Below, piece by piece: positions 27,757 through 36,851 of a stretch of 64,000 nucleotides of DNA (the stretch's first letter is position 1; every line of letters starts with the position of its first letter). Under the pieces are notes generated by a model. The model did not search any database and was not told the origin of the DNA. It worked only from the letters and a program-made list of their open reading frames with translations. Both the position numbers and the translations under genes were made by a program. Source of the stretch: Arcobacter lacus (GTDB taxonomy: Bacteria > Campylobacterota > Campylobacteria > Campylobacterales > Arcobacteraceae); contig NZ_MUXF01000005.1 of NCBI RefSeq assembly GCF_003063295.1, forward strand, positions 148,462 to 212,461, given 5' to 3'.

Positions 27757-28884
27757 TTGTTGTTAGATGTTACATTAATAGTTCTTTGCGCTGGGAATTC
27801 CACGAGGTTTGAACACAAAACAAAAAAACAATGGATAAGGGTTGAAGATGAACCTTTATGGCTAAATGTTACGAAAAGAATATCTTCTTTTGCAAAATTT
27901 GATAAAGTAATAGTTACTTCTCACCAAGATGAACTAAATTATATGAAAAATTTTAGTGATGATTTTATTTTTGTAAAAGGTGGAGAAACTAGACAATTAT
28001 CAATTTTAAATAGTTTACAATTTATAACTACAAAATATGTAATGATAACTGATGTAGCAAGAGCTTGTGTTCCTCAAAGTGTAATAGAAAATCTTTTAAA
28101 TGAAAAATCTAGTGCAGATTGTATAGTTCCTATTTTAAATGTAACAGATACAGTAGTTTATGAAAATGATACTATTGATAGAAGAAATGTAAAACTTATA
28201 CAAACTCCTCAACTTTCAAACACTCAAGTTTTGAGAGATGCCTTAAATACTCCCATCGAATTTACAGATGAAAGTTCAGCAATCAAAGCAATAGATGGAA
28301 AAATAAAATATATCCCAGGTTCTACTTCTAGCAAAAAATTAACTTTGGGTGATGAACTTGATGAACTTCCTTGTTTAAAAGCTCCTTCAAATAATTTTTT
28401 TACAGGAACAGGATTTGATATTCATGCCTTTGAAGATATAAAAGATATGTATTTAGGTGGAGTGAAACTTCCTTATGAATATGGATTTAAAGCACATAGT
28501 GATGGAGATGTTTTAATTCATTCGGTAATTGATGCTTTATTAGGGGCTTGTGGAGCTGGAGATATTGGTGAATTTTTTCCAGATACAGATGATAAATACA
28601 AAGGTATAGATTCAAAACTTTTATTAGGACAAATTGTTAATTTTATAAATAATGTTGGATATGAAATAGTAAATGTTGATTTAACAATAATTGCACAAAA
28701 ACCTAAAATCAATCCTTTTAAAGATGAAATCAAAAAGTCAATGGCAAAACTTTTAGGAATAGAAAAACAGTTTGTAAATATAAAAGCTACAACAGCAGAA
28801 AAACTAGGATTTATTGGACGAGCAGAAGGGGTTGCTGTTCAAAGTATTGCCACATTGAAATATTATAATTGGAAAAAAAGATGA
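27757..28884 (+). CDS. ispDF: Bifunctional IspD/IspF of the MEP isoprenoid pathway
   Basis: Carries two non-consecutive steps of the MEP pathway. It has 375 residues: an IspD cytidylyltransferase half (about 1-205) with LCAGNSTRFEHKTKKQW, the GGETRQLSI block and ITDVARACVP, and an IspF cyclodiphosphate synthase half (about 215-375) with GTGFDIHAF, GFKAHSDGDVLIHSVIDALLGA, GDIGEFFPDTD and KATTAEKLGFIGRAEG. The start is TTG, 3 bp after AAAGGAGTTA; the second TTG is possible. The fused enzyme followed by an HP1021-type regulator is a conserved arrangement in Campylobacterota (HP1020-HP1021 in Helicobacter). Confidence 0.96.
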   Translation: MLLDVTLIVLCAGNSTRFEHKTKKQWIRVEDEPLWLNVTKRISSFAKFDKVIVTSHQDELNYMKNFSDDFIFVKGGETRQLSILNSLQFITTKYVMITDVARACVPQSVIENLLNEKSSADCIVPILNVTDTVVYENDTIDRRNVKLIQTPQLSNTQVLRDALNTPIEFTDESSAIKAIDGKIKYIPGSTSSKKLTLGDELDELPCLKAPSNNFFTGTGFDIHAFEDIKDMYLGGVKLPYEYGFKAHSDGDVLIHSVIDALLGACGAGDIGEFFPDTDDKYKGIDSKLLLGQIVNFINNVGYEIVNVDLTIIAQKPKINPFKDEIKKSMAKLLGIEKQFVNIKATTAEKLGFIGRAEGVAVQSIATLKYYNWKKR

Positions 28885-29771
28885 ACATATTAATTATCGA
28901 AAATGAGATATATTTAGCTCAAAAAGTAGTGTCAAGACTTCTTGATGATGGACACAATTGTGATTATATAGAATCACCAAATATTGATAATTTATCAAAA
29001 GATTATGATGTGATTTTATTATCAACTTCTTTACCAACTGCTTTATGTAAAGAGATAACTAAAAAGTATTCGCATAAATCTATAATTCTTCTTTTAGTTT
29101 CTTATGTTTCAGATGAAACAGTTACAAATCATATAAAAGATGGTGCAAGAGATTATATTATGAAGCCATTTATTATGGATGAATTAATAAGAAAAATATA
29201 TCACTATATTGATACAAGAAATGTAAAAAGAGAGTTACAAACTTTAAAAGAGTATTTTGAATTTACTATGTCTGATATTGATGTAAGTGGAATTTTATTA
29301 CCTCCATCTTTCCCTCTTTTAATAGAGACAAATTCTCAAAGATATGCTGATAAATTGGTTTTTGAATTATCAAAAAAAGTTGATTTACCTATAAGTTTTA
29401 TAACTTTAACTTCAGCTACTTGGCAAAAACAAATAAATTGTATTGAAGAAAAGACTATCATTTATTTAAGTGATTATCATACTTTGAAAAAAAATATGAA
29501 AGATTATGTTGTTAAATATATTGAAGATAAAACTTGTGTTATTTCCACTTTAGAGTGTGAAGATAGTTTCCCTTATAGAAAAATAGAGATAAATAGTGAA
29601 AAAGAGTTAGTAGGAATTACAAACATTATGACAATAAATGATTATGTAAAAATGATGGTTATGTCATATCAAAACAAATATCCAGACACAGAACTATCAA
29701 AAAAACTTGGAATTTCAAGAAAATCGCTTTGGGAAAAAAGAAAAAAACTAGATATCGAAAAAAAGAAATAG
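28881..29771 (+). CDS. Atypical orphan response regulator, HP1021-like
   Basis: A 296-residue regulator, assigned to the HP1021/Cj1608 type from architecture and from its place directly after ispDF. The receiver-like domain (about 1-115) lacks the normal acidic pocket (IIENE instead of a D-D/E pair) and has S48 where the phosphorylated aspartate should be (VILLSTSLP), while the MKPF lysine remains. A middle domain of ~130 residues with no ATPase motifs leads to a C-terminal Fis-type helix-turn-helix (ELSKKLGISRKSLWEKRKKL). Five cysteines are present; the Helicobacter protein is reported to be redox-sensitive and to bind oriC. The ATG overlaps the ispDF stop (ATGA). Confidence 0.83.
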   Translation: MNILIIENEIYLAQKVVSRLLDDGHNCDYIESPNIDNLSKDYDVILLSTSLPTALCKEITKKYSHKSIILLLVSYVSDETVTNHIKDGARDYIMKPFIMDELIRKIYHYIDTRNVKRELQTLKEYFEFTMSDIDVSGILLPPSFPLLIETNSQRYADKLVFELSKKVDLPISFITLTSATWQKQINCIEEKTIIYLSDYHTLKKNMKDYVVKYIEDKTCVISTLECEDSFPYRKIEINSEKELVGITNIMTINDYVKMMVMSYQNKYPDTELSKKLGISRKSLWEKRKKLDIEKKK

Positions 29772-29781
29772 GGGATAATGT

Positions 29782-30258
29782 ATGAATTTGAGAAAATTTT
29801 TTTTAACAGTAGGTTTTAGTGGTTTAAGTCCAAAAGCTCCTGGAACAGTTGGTTCTTTTGTTTCTTTAATTTTAGGACTTTTTCTTTTAGAATTTTTACA
29901 CTCTTCAACTTTGTTTTTATTATCTATTTTGATAACTGTTGTAGCGGTTAAACAAATTGATATCTATGAAAAAGAAGTAGATTTACATGATAGCAGTGAA
30001 ATAGTAATAGATGAACTTGCTGGTATGTGGATAGCTTTATCAATTTGTGGAATAAATGGAGATAATATTCTTTTTATGGCTCCACTTGCTTTTGTATTTT
30101 TCAGACTTTTTGATATTTGGAAACCATCTATTATAGGTAAAATCGATAGAGATGTAAAAGGTGGTTTAGGTGTTATGGGTGATGATATTGTTGCAGGAAT
30201 AGCTGCAGGAATTGCCACTGCAGGAGTTTATCAGTTAATAGAAAAGTTTATTTTGTAA
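29782..30258 (+). CDS. pgpA: Phosphatidylglycerophosphatase A
   Basis: Inner-membrane phosphatase that makes phosphatidylglycerol from phosphatidylglycerophosphate. The 158 residues include the N-terminal SGLSPKAPGTVGSF motif, EIVIDELAGMWIAL near residue 75, and FRLFDIWKPSIIGKIDR followed by GGLGVMGDDIVAGI near residue 130, which hold the acidic catalytic residues. Three to four hydrophobic helices are present. It follows the HP1021-like gene by 10 bp with an AGGGGATAA ribosome binding site. Confidence 0.95.
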   Translation: MNLRKFFLTVGFSGLSPKAPGTVGSFVSLILGLFLLEFLHSSTLFLLSILITVVAVKQIDIYEKEVDLHDSSEIVIDELAGMWIALSICGINGDNILFMAPLAFVFFRLFDIWKPSIIGKIDRDVKGGLGVMGDDIVAGIAAGIATAGVYQLIEKFIL

Positions 30259-30264
30259 CCTAAA

Positions 30265-30978
30265 TTAAATATTTAACATCAAAGGTAAATGGTCACTTAC
30301 TTCAATCCATTTACTTTTGTTTAGAATTTTACATTTTGTTTCTTTTTTTAATAATTTCTTAGTTCCAAATATATAATCTATGTGATATGCTTTTTCAAGT
30401 TTTCTTTGTAAATAGAAAGTAGGATTTTCTTCTTCTCCTTGTTTTTCATTATTTAAGTAATGATAAAAACTAATTATGTCAATTTCCTCTAATTCCTTTA
30501 CTACATCACTATGGTTCCACCATCTATCCCATTTATCCCAAATTTTATTACTATTAAAATCTCCGATAATAAAACAAGGATATTCCTTTAATTTATTTTT
30601 GTGTAGTTGAAGATATTTCCAAAGTTGTCCAATGTATCCAAATACTTCTGAATTTGCATGTTTTGTCCAAACTGCAAGAATGATAAATTGCTCATCTACC
30701 AAACAAGGAAGAAAAAGTTCTAATTCCTCATTTTTATATTTGTAATTTTTATCAGACCAGTCTAACATTTTTAGTTTTATGTTATTTTTTGCAAAAATTC
30801 CTAAGCCCTTATTTTTATTGTTCCCTTTCCATAAATAATTAGTTTTTCTTTCTTTTTCTTTTGAATATATATTAGGATTTTCACATTCTTGAATTATATA
30901 AATATCTAATTCTAAATCATCGAGTAAATAGGCTTTCTTTCTAAAAGCACCATTGCAGTTCCAAGTTAAGATTTTCAT
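30265..30978 (-). CDS. Endonuclease/exonuclease/phosphatase-family protein
   Basis: A 237-residue metal-dependent hydrolase of the EEP superfamily. Motifs are ILTWNCNGAF at the N-terminus (metal-binding Asn), DIYIIQECENP with the metal-binding Glu near residue 32, IIGDFNSNKIWD near residue 145 with catalytic Asp/Asn, and the final SDHLPLMLNI with the Asp-His pair. Members include DNA repair exonuclease III-type enzymes and phosphodiesterases; the substrate cannot be told from these motifs. It is a single gene, 6 bp from the convergent pgpA. Confidence 0.85.
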   Translation of the reverse strand: MKILTWNCNGAFRKKAYLLDDLELDIYIIQECENPNIYSKEKERKTNYLWKGNNKNKGLGIFAKNNIKLKMLDWSDKNYKYKNEELELFLPCLVDEQFIILAVWTKHANSEVFGYIGQLWKYLQLHKNKLKEYPCFIIGDFNSNKIWDKWDRWWNHSDVVKELEEIDIISFYHYLNNEKQGEEENPTFYLQRKLEKAYHIDYIFGTKKLLKKETKCKILNKSKWIEVSDHLPLMLNI

Positions 30979-31037
30979 AAATTTATTATAGTAAAAAATT
31001 AGGATTAAATAAAAGTTTTAGTTTGAGACAGCGAAAA

Positions 31038-32156
31038 TTATTTCACTATCTCTGCAAATTGTTTGAATATATATTTTGATTCATGTGGACCAGGACTTGC
31101 TTCTGGGTGATGTTGAACAGAAAAAATCTCTTTATTTTTATATTTAACACCTTCTATTGTATTGTCAAATAAGTTAATATGAGTTATATCTGCAATTTCA
31201 ACTATATTATCTGGTACATTATAGTTGTGATTTTGTGCAGTTATTTCAACTACTCCATTATTTGAAACTGGATGGTTACCACCGTGTTGTCCAAATTTTA
31301 ATTTATAAGTATCATATCCATGAGCAATAGAAAGTAATTGATGTCCTAAACAAATAGCAAATATTGGGATATTTGCATTTATTAATTTTTGAATTTCTAC
31401 TTTTTCATTTACAAGAGTTAGAGGATCTCCTGGACCATTTGATAAAAATACTCCACCTATTTCTTTAGCTTCAAATCTTGCTATTAAGTCTTCACCTTTA
31501 AATGAAGATGGTATAACTTCTACTTCAAGTCCAGTTTGAACTAATTCATTTAAAATATTTCTTTTAACTCCAAAGTCAATAACAACTACTTTTTTATCAC
31601 TCATCACAGCTTTATCATAAGCTTTTATAGCATGATTCCAGCTTCCTGATTTATGAATATATGCTTCTTTTGTAGAAACTATTTCTATATAGTTTATATC
31701 TTCAATTCTAGGGCTTACTTTTAATTGTTTTGCTAATTCTTCTTTAGATGAAATCTCTGTTGAAGCTATCATCATCATAGCCCCTTCATCTCTAAGCATT
31801 TTAGTTAAATATCTTGTATCTATATCACAAATTCCTAAAATACCATGTTCTTTTAATAAATTATCTAAATTATTTTGTGCTCTATAATTTGAATAGTCAT
31901 TGTGATAGTTTCTAACTAAAACACCTTTACAATGACAAATTTTACTTTCCATATCATCATCATTTACACCAACATTTCCAATTTCTGGCATTGTAAAAGT
32001 GATAAATTGTCCAGCATAAGATGGGTCAGAGATAATTTCTTGATAACCAGTTAATGAAGTATTAAAAACTATTTCTCCAACAGCAGTTCCTATTGCACCA
32101 AAAGATTTTGCTTCTAAAAAAGTTCCATTTTCTAAATATATCCATACTTTTTGCAT
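31038..32156 (-). CDS. carA: Carbamoyl-phosphate synthase small subunit
   Basis: Glutaminase subunit that feeds ammonia to CarB for carbamoyl phosphate, a precursor of pyrimidines and arginine. It has 372 residues. The N-terminal domain has the FNTSLTGYQEIISDPSYAGQ block. The class I amidotransferase domain (about 190-372) has the catalytic cysteine in FAICLGHQLL and the His/Glu pair in VQHHPEASPGP. It overlaps the DUF507 gene by one base and closes the minus-strand operon. carB is not in the window. Confidence 0.97.
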   Translation of the reverse strand: MQKVWIYLENGTFLEAKSFGAIGTAVGEIVFNTSLTGYQEIISDPSYAGQFITFTMPEIGNVGVNDDDMESKICHCKGVLVRNYHNDYSNYRAQNNLDNLLKEHGILGICDIDTRYLTKMLRDEGAMMMIASTEISSKEELAKQLKVSPRIEDINYIEIVSTKEAYIHKSGSWNHAIKAYDKAVMSDKKVVVIDFGVKRNILNELVQTGLEVEVIPSSFKGEDLIARFEAKEIGGVFLSNGPGDPLTLVNEKVEIQKLINANIPIFAICLGHQLLSIAHGYDTYKLKFGQHGGNHPVSNNGVVEITAQNHNYNVPDNIVEIADITHINLFDNTIEGVKYKNKEIFSVQHHPEASPGPHESKYIFKQFAEIVK

Positions 32157-32707
32157 TAAATTAATCCTCTTTTTATTAATTCTTCTTCGTAAAGTCTATG
32201 ATAAACTAAGTCATAATCTTCAGTTCCTGGAATTAACTTTCTTTTATAATTTCTTAGTTTTGTTAAAACTTCACTATCTGCTTTTTCAAAACCTTTTATA
32301 AAGTCATCTAAAGAAGCAAAAATTACATTTTTAACTTGATTATCAGAACAAACATAATGAATAAAATCTTCTTCCCATAAATAATCTAAAATTTTATGAG
32401 CAATATCTGAAAATCTATCTTCATTGTTTAAAATAACACCAAAGTCATTTGCTAATCTTTTTTTAGTCATCCAAAAAAGTTGTCTTCTATCAGCATTTAG
32501 ATACTCAATCTCTTCCTCTTGTGCATCTAAAATTTCTTGAACTTTTTCATCTAGAGCAAACTCTTTTTCAATGTCAGTATCAAGTATTCTTTCAATTTCT
32601 GCTTCAATACTATTTTTTTCTTTTCTAATTTCTACAAAATCACAATTGATTAAATCTCTTGTAATTCTTCTTGAAACATACGGTGTGTGATGTAACTTTA
32701 ATCTCAT
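32156..32707 (-). CDS. DUF507-family protein
   Basis: A 183-residue cytoplasmic protein of the uncharacterised family DUF507. Visible traits are the MRLKLHHTPYVSRRI start, a long acidic helical region, LWEEDFIHYVCSDNQVKNVIFASLDDF, and the final LVYHRLYEEELIKRGLI. It probably contains two similar halves of about 90 residues. It sits between purA (4 bp) and carA (one-base overlap), a linkage to nucleotide synthesis genes that I recall as common in Campylobacterota. Confidence 0.8.
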   Translation of the reverse strand: MRLKLHHTPYVSRRITRDLINCDFVEIRKEKNSIEAEIERILDTDIEKEFALDEKVQEILDAQEEEIEYLNADRRQLFWMTKKRLANDFGVILNNEDRFSDIAHKILDYLWEEDFIHYVCSDNQVKNVIFASLDDFIKGFEKADSEVLTKLRNYKRKLIPGTEDYDLVYHRLYEEELIKRGLI

Positions 32708-32711
32708 CTTT

Positions 32712-33962
32712 TTACCCTCTTATAATTGTGTCTGCTCTTTCTGGAGAAGTTGAAATAATCCCAACTTTTACAGAAGTTATTTCTTCTATTTTTTCTATAT
32801 ATTTTTTGGCATTTGTTGGAAGTTTGTCAAATTCTTTTATACCAACTACACTATCCCAACCATCTATCTCTTCATAGATTGCTTTTACATCTTGCATATT
32901 TGATGGCATATAATCTATTCTTTCTCCATCAAGTTCATAAGCAACACAAACTTTTATTTTAGAAAAACCATCTAAAACATCAAGTTTCATTAAAGCTAAT
33001 TGATCACAACCATTTAATCTACTTGCATATCTAACTGCAACGGCATCAAACCAACCACATCTTCTTTTTCTTCCTGTTACTGTTCCAAACTCTTTTCCAA
33101 CTTCACCTATTATTTTTCCAGCCTCGGTAAAATCTTCAGTAGGGAAAGGTCCATTTCCTACTCTTGTACAGTAAGCTTTTACAATTCCAGTAATAATTCC
33201 AATATCTTTTGGATTTATTCCTAACCCTGTACAAGAACCAGCACTAACTGTACTAGAACTTGTTACATAAGGATAAGTTCCATGGTCAATATCAAGCATT
33301 GTTCCTTGAGCACCCTCTAAAAGGATTCTTTTGTTTTCATCTATTGCTTTCCAAACAAGGTTAGTTGTATTTGTAATAAATGCACTTAATTTTTCTTTAT
33401 ATTCACCTAATTCAACTAATAACTCATCTTTATTTGGAGTTTGTATATCCAATACATCAAATATTGCTCTATTTTGTTTAAAATATTCTAAAATATCATC
33501 ACAAAGTTTTACTGGATTTAAAAGTTCACCCATTCTAAAACCAGTACGACTCACTTTTTCTGCGTAAGTAGGTCCTATTCCTTTTCCTGTTGTTCCAATA
33601 GCTTTGTCACCTTTTAATCTCTCTTTTGCTTGGTCAATTAAAGCGTGAAATGGCAAATTTAAATGAGCTTTATCAGAAATGAATAATCTTCCTTCTAAAT
33701 TTGTAAATTGACTCATTTCTTTAATTATATTTAAAGGAGATACAACAACACCATTTCCAATAACATTTATAGCTTTTGGATTTAAAATTCCTGAAGGAAT
33801 TAGTTGAAGAGCATATCTTACTCCATCAACCCAAATAGTATGACCAGCATTATGACCACCTTGGCTTCTACAAACCATATCATATTTTTGTGCTAGCATA
33901 TCTACTATTTTACCTTTTCCTTCATCTCCCCACTGAATACCAACTATTACATCTGCTTTCAT
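32712..33962 (-). CDS. purA: Adenylosuccinate synthase
   Basis: Makes adenylosuccinate from IMP, aspartate and GTP, the first committed step to AMP. The 416 residues contain [14 protein letters not shown] with the catalytic Asp at the N-terminus, [10 protein letters not shown] with the catalytic His, [32 protein letters not shown], and [19 protein letters not shown]. The gene is second to third in the minus-strand operon aminotransferase-hisZ-purA-DUF507-carA, one base after hisZ. Confidence 0.98.
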   Translation of the reverse strand: MKADVIVGIQWGDEGKGKIVDMLAQKYDMVCRSQGGHNAGHTIWVDGVRYALQLIPSGILNPKAINVIGNGVVVSPLNIIKEMSQFTNLEGRLFISDKAHLNLPFHALIDQAKERLKGDKAIGTTGKGIGPTYAEKVSRTGFRMGELLNPVKLCDDILEYFKQNRAIFDVLDIQTPNKDELLVELGEYKEKLSAFITNTTNLVWKAIDENKRILLEGAQGTMLDIDHGTYPYVTSSSTVSAGSCTGLGINPKDIGIITGIVKAYCTRVGNGPFPTEDFTEAGKIIGEVGKEFGTVTGRKRRCGWFDAVAVRYASRLNGCDQLALMKLDVLDGFSKIKVCVAYELDGERIDYMPSNMQDVKAIYEEIDGWDSVVGIKEFDKLPTNAKKYIEKIEEITSVKVGIISTSPERADTIIRG

Positions 33963-33963
33963 T

Positions 33964-34809
33964 TCAACCCTCTAACATTTTTAATAAATTATCTGTATAT
34001 AATGCAAATCCTAATGAACTAAGTCCATTACTTGAATACATCCCACCATTACATAAAAGTAAATTTTTATCTATTACTCTGTAATAAATATCATCATAAT
34101 ATTTTAAACTTCCATAATAAAGTGGAGCAATAATGATATTTGAATATTTTACTTCTTTTGCTTTTGAAAGAAGTTTTTCTAACTCTTTTTTTATACTATC
34201 TGGAACAAGTTCGATTACACTTTGTAAACTTGCTACATCTTTTACTTTTATAAGTTTATTTAACCAATCGCAATTTAATTTAAATAATTCAGACATTTCT
34301 CCATTTTTTAATAAAGAAATATCTAGATTTAATTCACTACAAACCAATTTCGGAATATTGATATTTGATATTTGTAAAATAGGCTCAATTTTTAAAGAAT
34401 TTAGAATATTTGCTGTTAAATTCATAATATCAGCAATATTATTATGATCTATCCATTCACAACCAATTTGGTACTCTTCTGTTGATGGATAAGAAAAAAT
34501 TGGTTGAACATAAAACCATTTTTTATGTTTTGTTGTTCTTCCCAATCTTTTTGTGATAATTCTTACAACATCCAAAGTTGAATCAGCTCTTAAAGAAACT
34601 TGTTCATTTTGTTCATCTGAAAATTTTATCAACTTTTTTTCATTTGCAATTGCTTGATGTTGAGAATATGAAAAGTTTGGAGTTAATATCTCTTCAAATC
34701 CAGCTTTATCTAAAATATCACAAACTTGATTTTCTAATACTCTTTTTGCTTTTGCCAATTTTCCAAAGTATAATCTACTTCCTTTTGGAATTTCGTGTTC
34801 AAAAATCAT
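33964..34809 (-). CDS. hisZ: ATP phosphoribosyltransferase regulatory subunit HisZ
   Basis: A HisRS-like protein without tRNA ligation function that supports short-form HisG in the first step of histidine synthesis. The 281 residues cover the class II synthetase core only: [14 protein letters not shown] near residue 38, [19 protein letters not shown] near residue 70 (motif-2-like), [19 protein letters not shown] near residue 105, and a C-terminal [16 protein letters not shown] in the place of motif 3. The anticodon-binding domain of HisS is missing, which favours HisZ. Its start overlaps the stop of the aminotransferase gene. Confidence 0.86.
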   Translation of the reverse strand: MIFEHEIPKGSRLYFGKLAKAKRVLENQVCDILDKAGFEEILTPNFSYSQHQAIANEKKLIKFSDEQNEQVSLRADSTLDVVRIITKRLGRTTKHKKWFYVQPIFSYPSTEEYQIGCEWIDHNNIADIMNLTANILNSLKIEPILQISNINIPKLVCSELNLDISLLKNGEMSELFKLNCDWLNKLIKVKDVASLQSVIELVPDSIKKELEKLLSKAKEVKYSNIIIAPLYYGSLKYYDDIYYRVIDKNLLLCNGGMYSSNGLSSLGFALYTDNLLKMLEG

Positions 34810-35921
34810 TATTTATTATTTCCTTTAAACATTGTCATTGCAAAAACTTTGTTTGCAGTACCATCAAATGTTCTAATTCCTAAATCATCAAGAGTTAATT
34901 CTACTGCATTTACAGCCCAAGAAGCTTCAAAATCTTCAACTAATCCCATGTGATTTATTCTAAAGATTTTTCCACTTAAGTGATCTTGACCACCAGCAAT
35001 ATTTACATTATATTTATTTTTTAAGATTTTTCTAATTTCATTTGATTTTTCTGTATAAACAGTTGTCATTGCATTTGCTGGACTTTTTGGATAAATATCA
35101 AATCCTATAGCTTTTAAAGCTTCTCTAGTTGCTTTTGCCCTTAATGCAGTGTTTGTGTATAAAGTATCAAATCCATCAGTTTTTAGTTTTTCTAAAATTG
35201 CACCAAGACCAATGATAAGTGTTGTCGCTGCTGTCCAAGCAGTTGTATTTTTTCTTTGATTTTTTAGTTCAATCGCTAAGTTAAAATAGTAACCTTTTGG
35301 ATTTGCTTCAATTTTTTCAACAGCTTTAGAAGATAAACCAATCATAGCAAGACCTGGAGGTAACATAAATGCTTTTTGACTTCCAGTAATAACTGCATCA
35401 AGATTTGTAACATCGATTTTTTCAACCCCAACAGCAGTGATACCATCTGCAATAATCATAATATTTGGGTTGATTTTTTTTACTTCTGCCGCGATTTGTT
35501 CAACTGGATGTCTTAATCCTCCAGCACTTTCACAAATTTGTACAAAAATTGCATCAATAGTAGAATCATTTTTTATAGTATTTACAACTTCTTCAACATT
35601 AACTGGAGTATTCCATTCGTTTTTAATTTCTGTATATTCGATATCAAAAGCATTACAAATCTTTCCAAATCTTTCTCCGAATTTTCCAGAGTTTATTGTA
35701 AGAGCTTTTTTATTTGTTAAGTTTGTTATACAAGCTTCCATTGCTCCTGTTCCACTTGAAGCCAACATTAAAACTTCTGGCATTCCATAAAGTTCCAATA
35801 ATAAATTTCTAGTTTTTTCAAAAATTGCTTCAAACTCAGGAGTTCTATGATGAATAGTAATATCAGACATTGCTTTTCTAGCAAATTCTGGTACGGGAGT
35901 TGGTCCTGGTGTTAATAACAT
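34809..35921 (-). CDS. Class V PLP-dependent aminotransferase (serine/alanine-glyoxylate type)
   Basis: A 370-residue aminotransferase of fold type I, class V. It opens with LLTPGPTPVPEFA, as do alanine-glyoxylate, serine-pyruvate and related enzymes. The PLP lysine is in ITGSQKAFMLPPG near residue 195, with the cofactor aspartate in IMIIADGITAVG upstream. Substrates are uncertain; members of this group may use serine, alanine, aspartate or ureidoglycine. It is the first gene of the minus-strand operon that also encodes HisZ, PurA and CarA. Confidence 0.88.
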   Translation of the reverse strand: MLLTPGPTPVPEFARKAMSDITIHHRTPEFEAIFEKTRNLLLELYGMPEVLMLASSGTGAMEACITNLTNKKALTINSGKFGERFGKICNAFDIEYTEIKNEWNTPVNVEEVVNTIKNDSTIDAIFVQICESAGGLRHPVEQIAAEVKKINPNIMIIADGITAVGVEKIDVTNLDAVITGSQKAFMLPPGLAMIGLSSKAVEKIEANPKGYYFNLAIELKNQRKNTTAWTAATTLIIGLGAILEKLKTDGFDTLYTNTALRAKATREALKAIGFDIYPKSPANAMTTVYTEKSNEIRKILKNKYNVNIAGGQDHLSGKIFRINHMGLVEDFEASWAVNAVELTLDDLGIRTFDGTANKVFAMTMFKGNNK

Positions 35922-36011
35922 TTCATTTATCCTTAATAATTTTTCAGTCAGTAAAACGGAATATTTTATCTAAATCAAGATTATTTTTAACTTTAGGAGT
36001 CTAAATAGAAA

Positions 36012-36038
36012 TTCGTTTTAACTATAATTAGTTATAAT
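36012..36038 (+). promoter_or_regulatory. Candidate promoter and degenerate MarR-type site before the first yceI
   Basis: TATAAT at 36033-36038 is preceded directly by TAATTAGT (36025-36032), which shares 8 of 12 positions with the palindrome found before marR and the second yceI. A TTCGTT at 36012-36017 could serve as a weak -35 box. A TAACTA...TAGTTA inverted repeat covers the same bases. Confidence 0.35.
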
Positions 36039-36066
36039 CCAAAATATTTATAAAAAAGGAAAATTG

Positions 36067-36696
36067 ATGAATTTTTTGAAATCAACTTTAGTGTCATTTG
36101 CTGTTACAACGACTTTATTTGCAGGAAATTATGCTATTGATACAACTCTTTCAAATGCAAATTTCACAGTTAAACATTTAAAAGTTACAAATGTAACTGG
36201 AGCATTTAATGATATGTCTGGAAATTTTGAATATGATGAAGAGACAAATAAATTAAAATCTTTAAAAGGAGAAATAGTTGTATCATCGATTAATACAGCC
36301 GATGAAAAAAGAGATGAACATTTAAAATCTGAGGATATTTTAAATGTAAAAAAATTTCCAAAAATCTTTTTTAAATCAACTAAAATTGAAGACAATATTG
36401 TTTATGGAGACTTAACAATAAGAAATGTTACAAAAAATATAAAACTTGAGTTAGAAAATCAAGCGTTTTTAGATAAACAAGTAATATTTTCAATGAAAGG
36501 TGAAACAAAACGAAGTTACTTTGATATTAGTTGGGATGAACTTTTAGAAACTGGTTCTATTGCTGTTTCTGATGAGATAAAACTTACAATAAATATTAAA
36601 GGAAATTTAATAGAAGAACCAAAACCTGAAGAGAAAAAAGAAGATAAGAAAAAAACAAATAAAAAAGTAACTGAAAAGAAAAAAGAAACAAAATAA
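36067..36696 (+). CDS. YceI-family periplasmic protein with Lys/Glu-rich tail
   Basis: Secreted lipocalin-like protein of the YceI family, which binds long isoprenoid or lipid molecules; its physiological role is not fixed. From the ATG at 36067 (AAAGGA upstream) it has 209 residues: a signal peptide ending in LFAGNY, then the YceI domain (about 20-185), with DTTLSNANFTVKHLKVTNVTGAFND and an INTADEKRDEHLKSEDIL block. The last ~25 residues are almost all Lys, Glu and Thr. The second copy 1.3 kb downstream lacks this tail. The two domains are clearly paralogous. Confidence 0.9.
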   Translation: MNFLKSTLVSFAVTTTLFAGNYAIDTTLSNANFTVKHLKVTNVTGAFNDMSGNFEYDEETNKLKSLKGEIVVSSINTADEKRDEHLKSEDILNVKKFPKIFFKSTKIEDNIVYGDLTIRNVTKNIKLELENQAFLDKQVIFSMKGETKRSYFDISWDELLETGSIAVSDEIKLTINIKGNLIEEPKPEEKKEDKKKTNKKVTEKKKETK

Positions 36697-36750
36697 CCTA
36701 CAAAAAAACCTATTTTAATAAAAATGTTAAAATAGGTTTAACCTACAAAA
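36694..36750. repeat. Stem-loop terminator flanked by a 12-base direct repeat
   Basis: A perfect 13-bp stem (AAACCTATTTTAA at 36706-36718 and its complement at 36727-36739, 8-base loop) lies after the first yceI gene. TAACCTACAAAA occurs at 36694-36705 and again at 36739-36750, exactly flanking the stem-loop. The hairpin probably terminates yceI transcription; the flanking repeat is unexplained. Confidence 0.6.
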
Positions 36751-36802
36751 TCCCTAAAATAAAAGCCTTATAAAGAAATTTTGAAATTTATATATTTTAC
36801 TC

Positions 36803-36832
36803 TTGACATTTATTACTAATTAGTACTATAAT
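36803..36832 (+). promoter_or_regulatory. marR promoter with palindromic operator in the spacer
   Basis: TTGACA (36803-36808), an 18-bp spacer and TATAAT (36827-36832) form a near-consensus sigma-70 promoter about 20 bp before the marR ATG. The perfect palindrome TACTAATTAGTA occupies 36814-36825, filling the spacer up to the -10 box, the expected place for a repressor site. The same 12 bases recur before the second yceI gene. Confidence 0.75.
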
Positions 36833-36851
36833 TTCACTTATGGAGAATGTA

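Noticed and set aside
34133..34447. Open frame opposite hisZ
   Set aside because: Antisense shadow; hisZ has clear HisRS-like motifs on the other strand.
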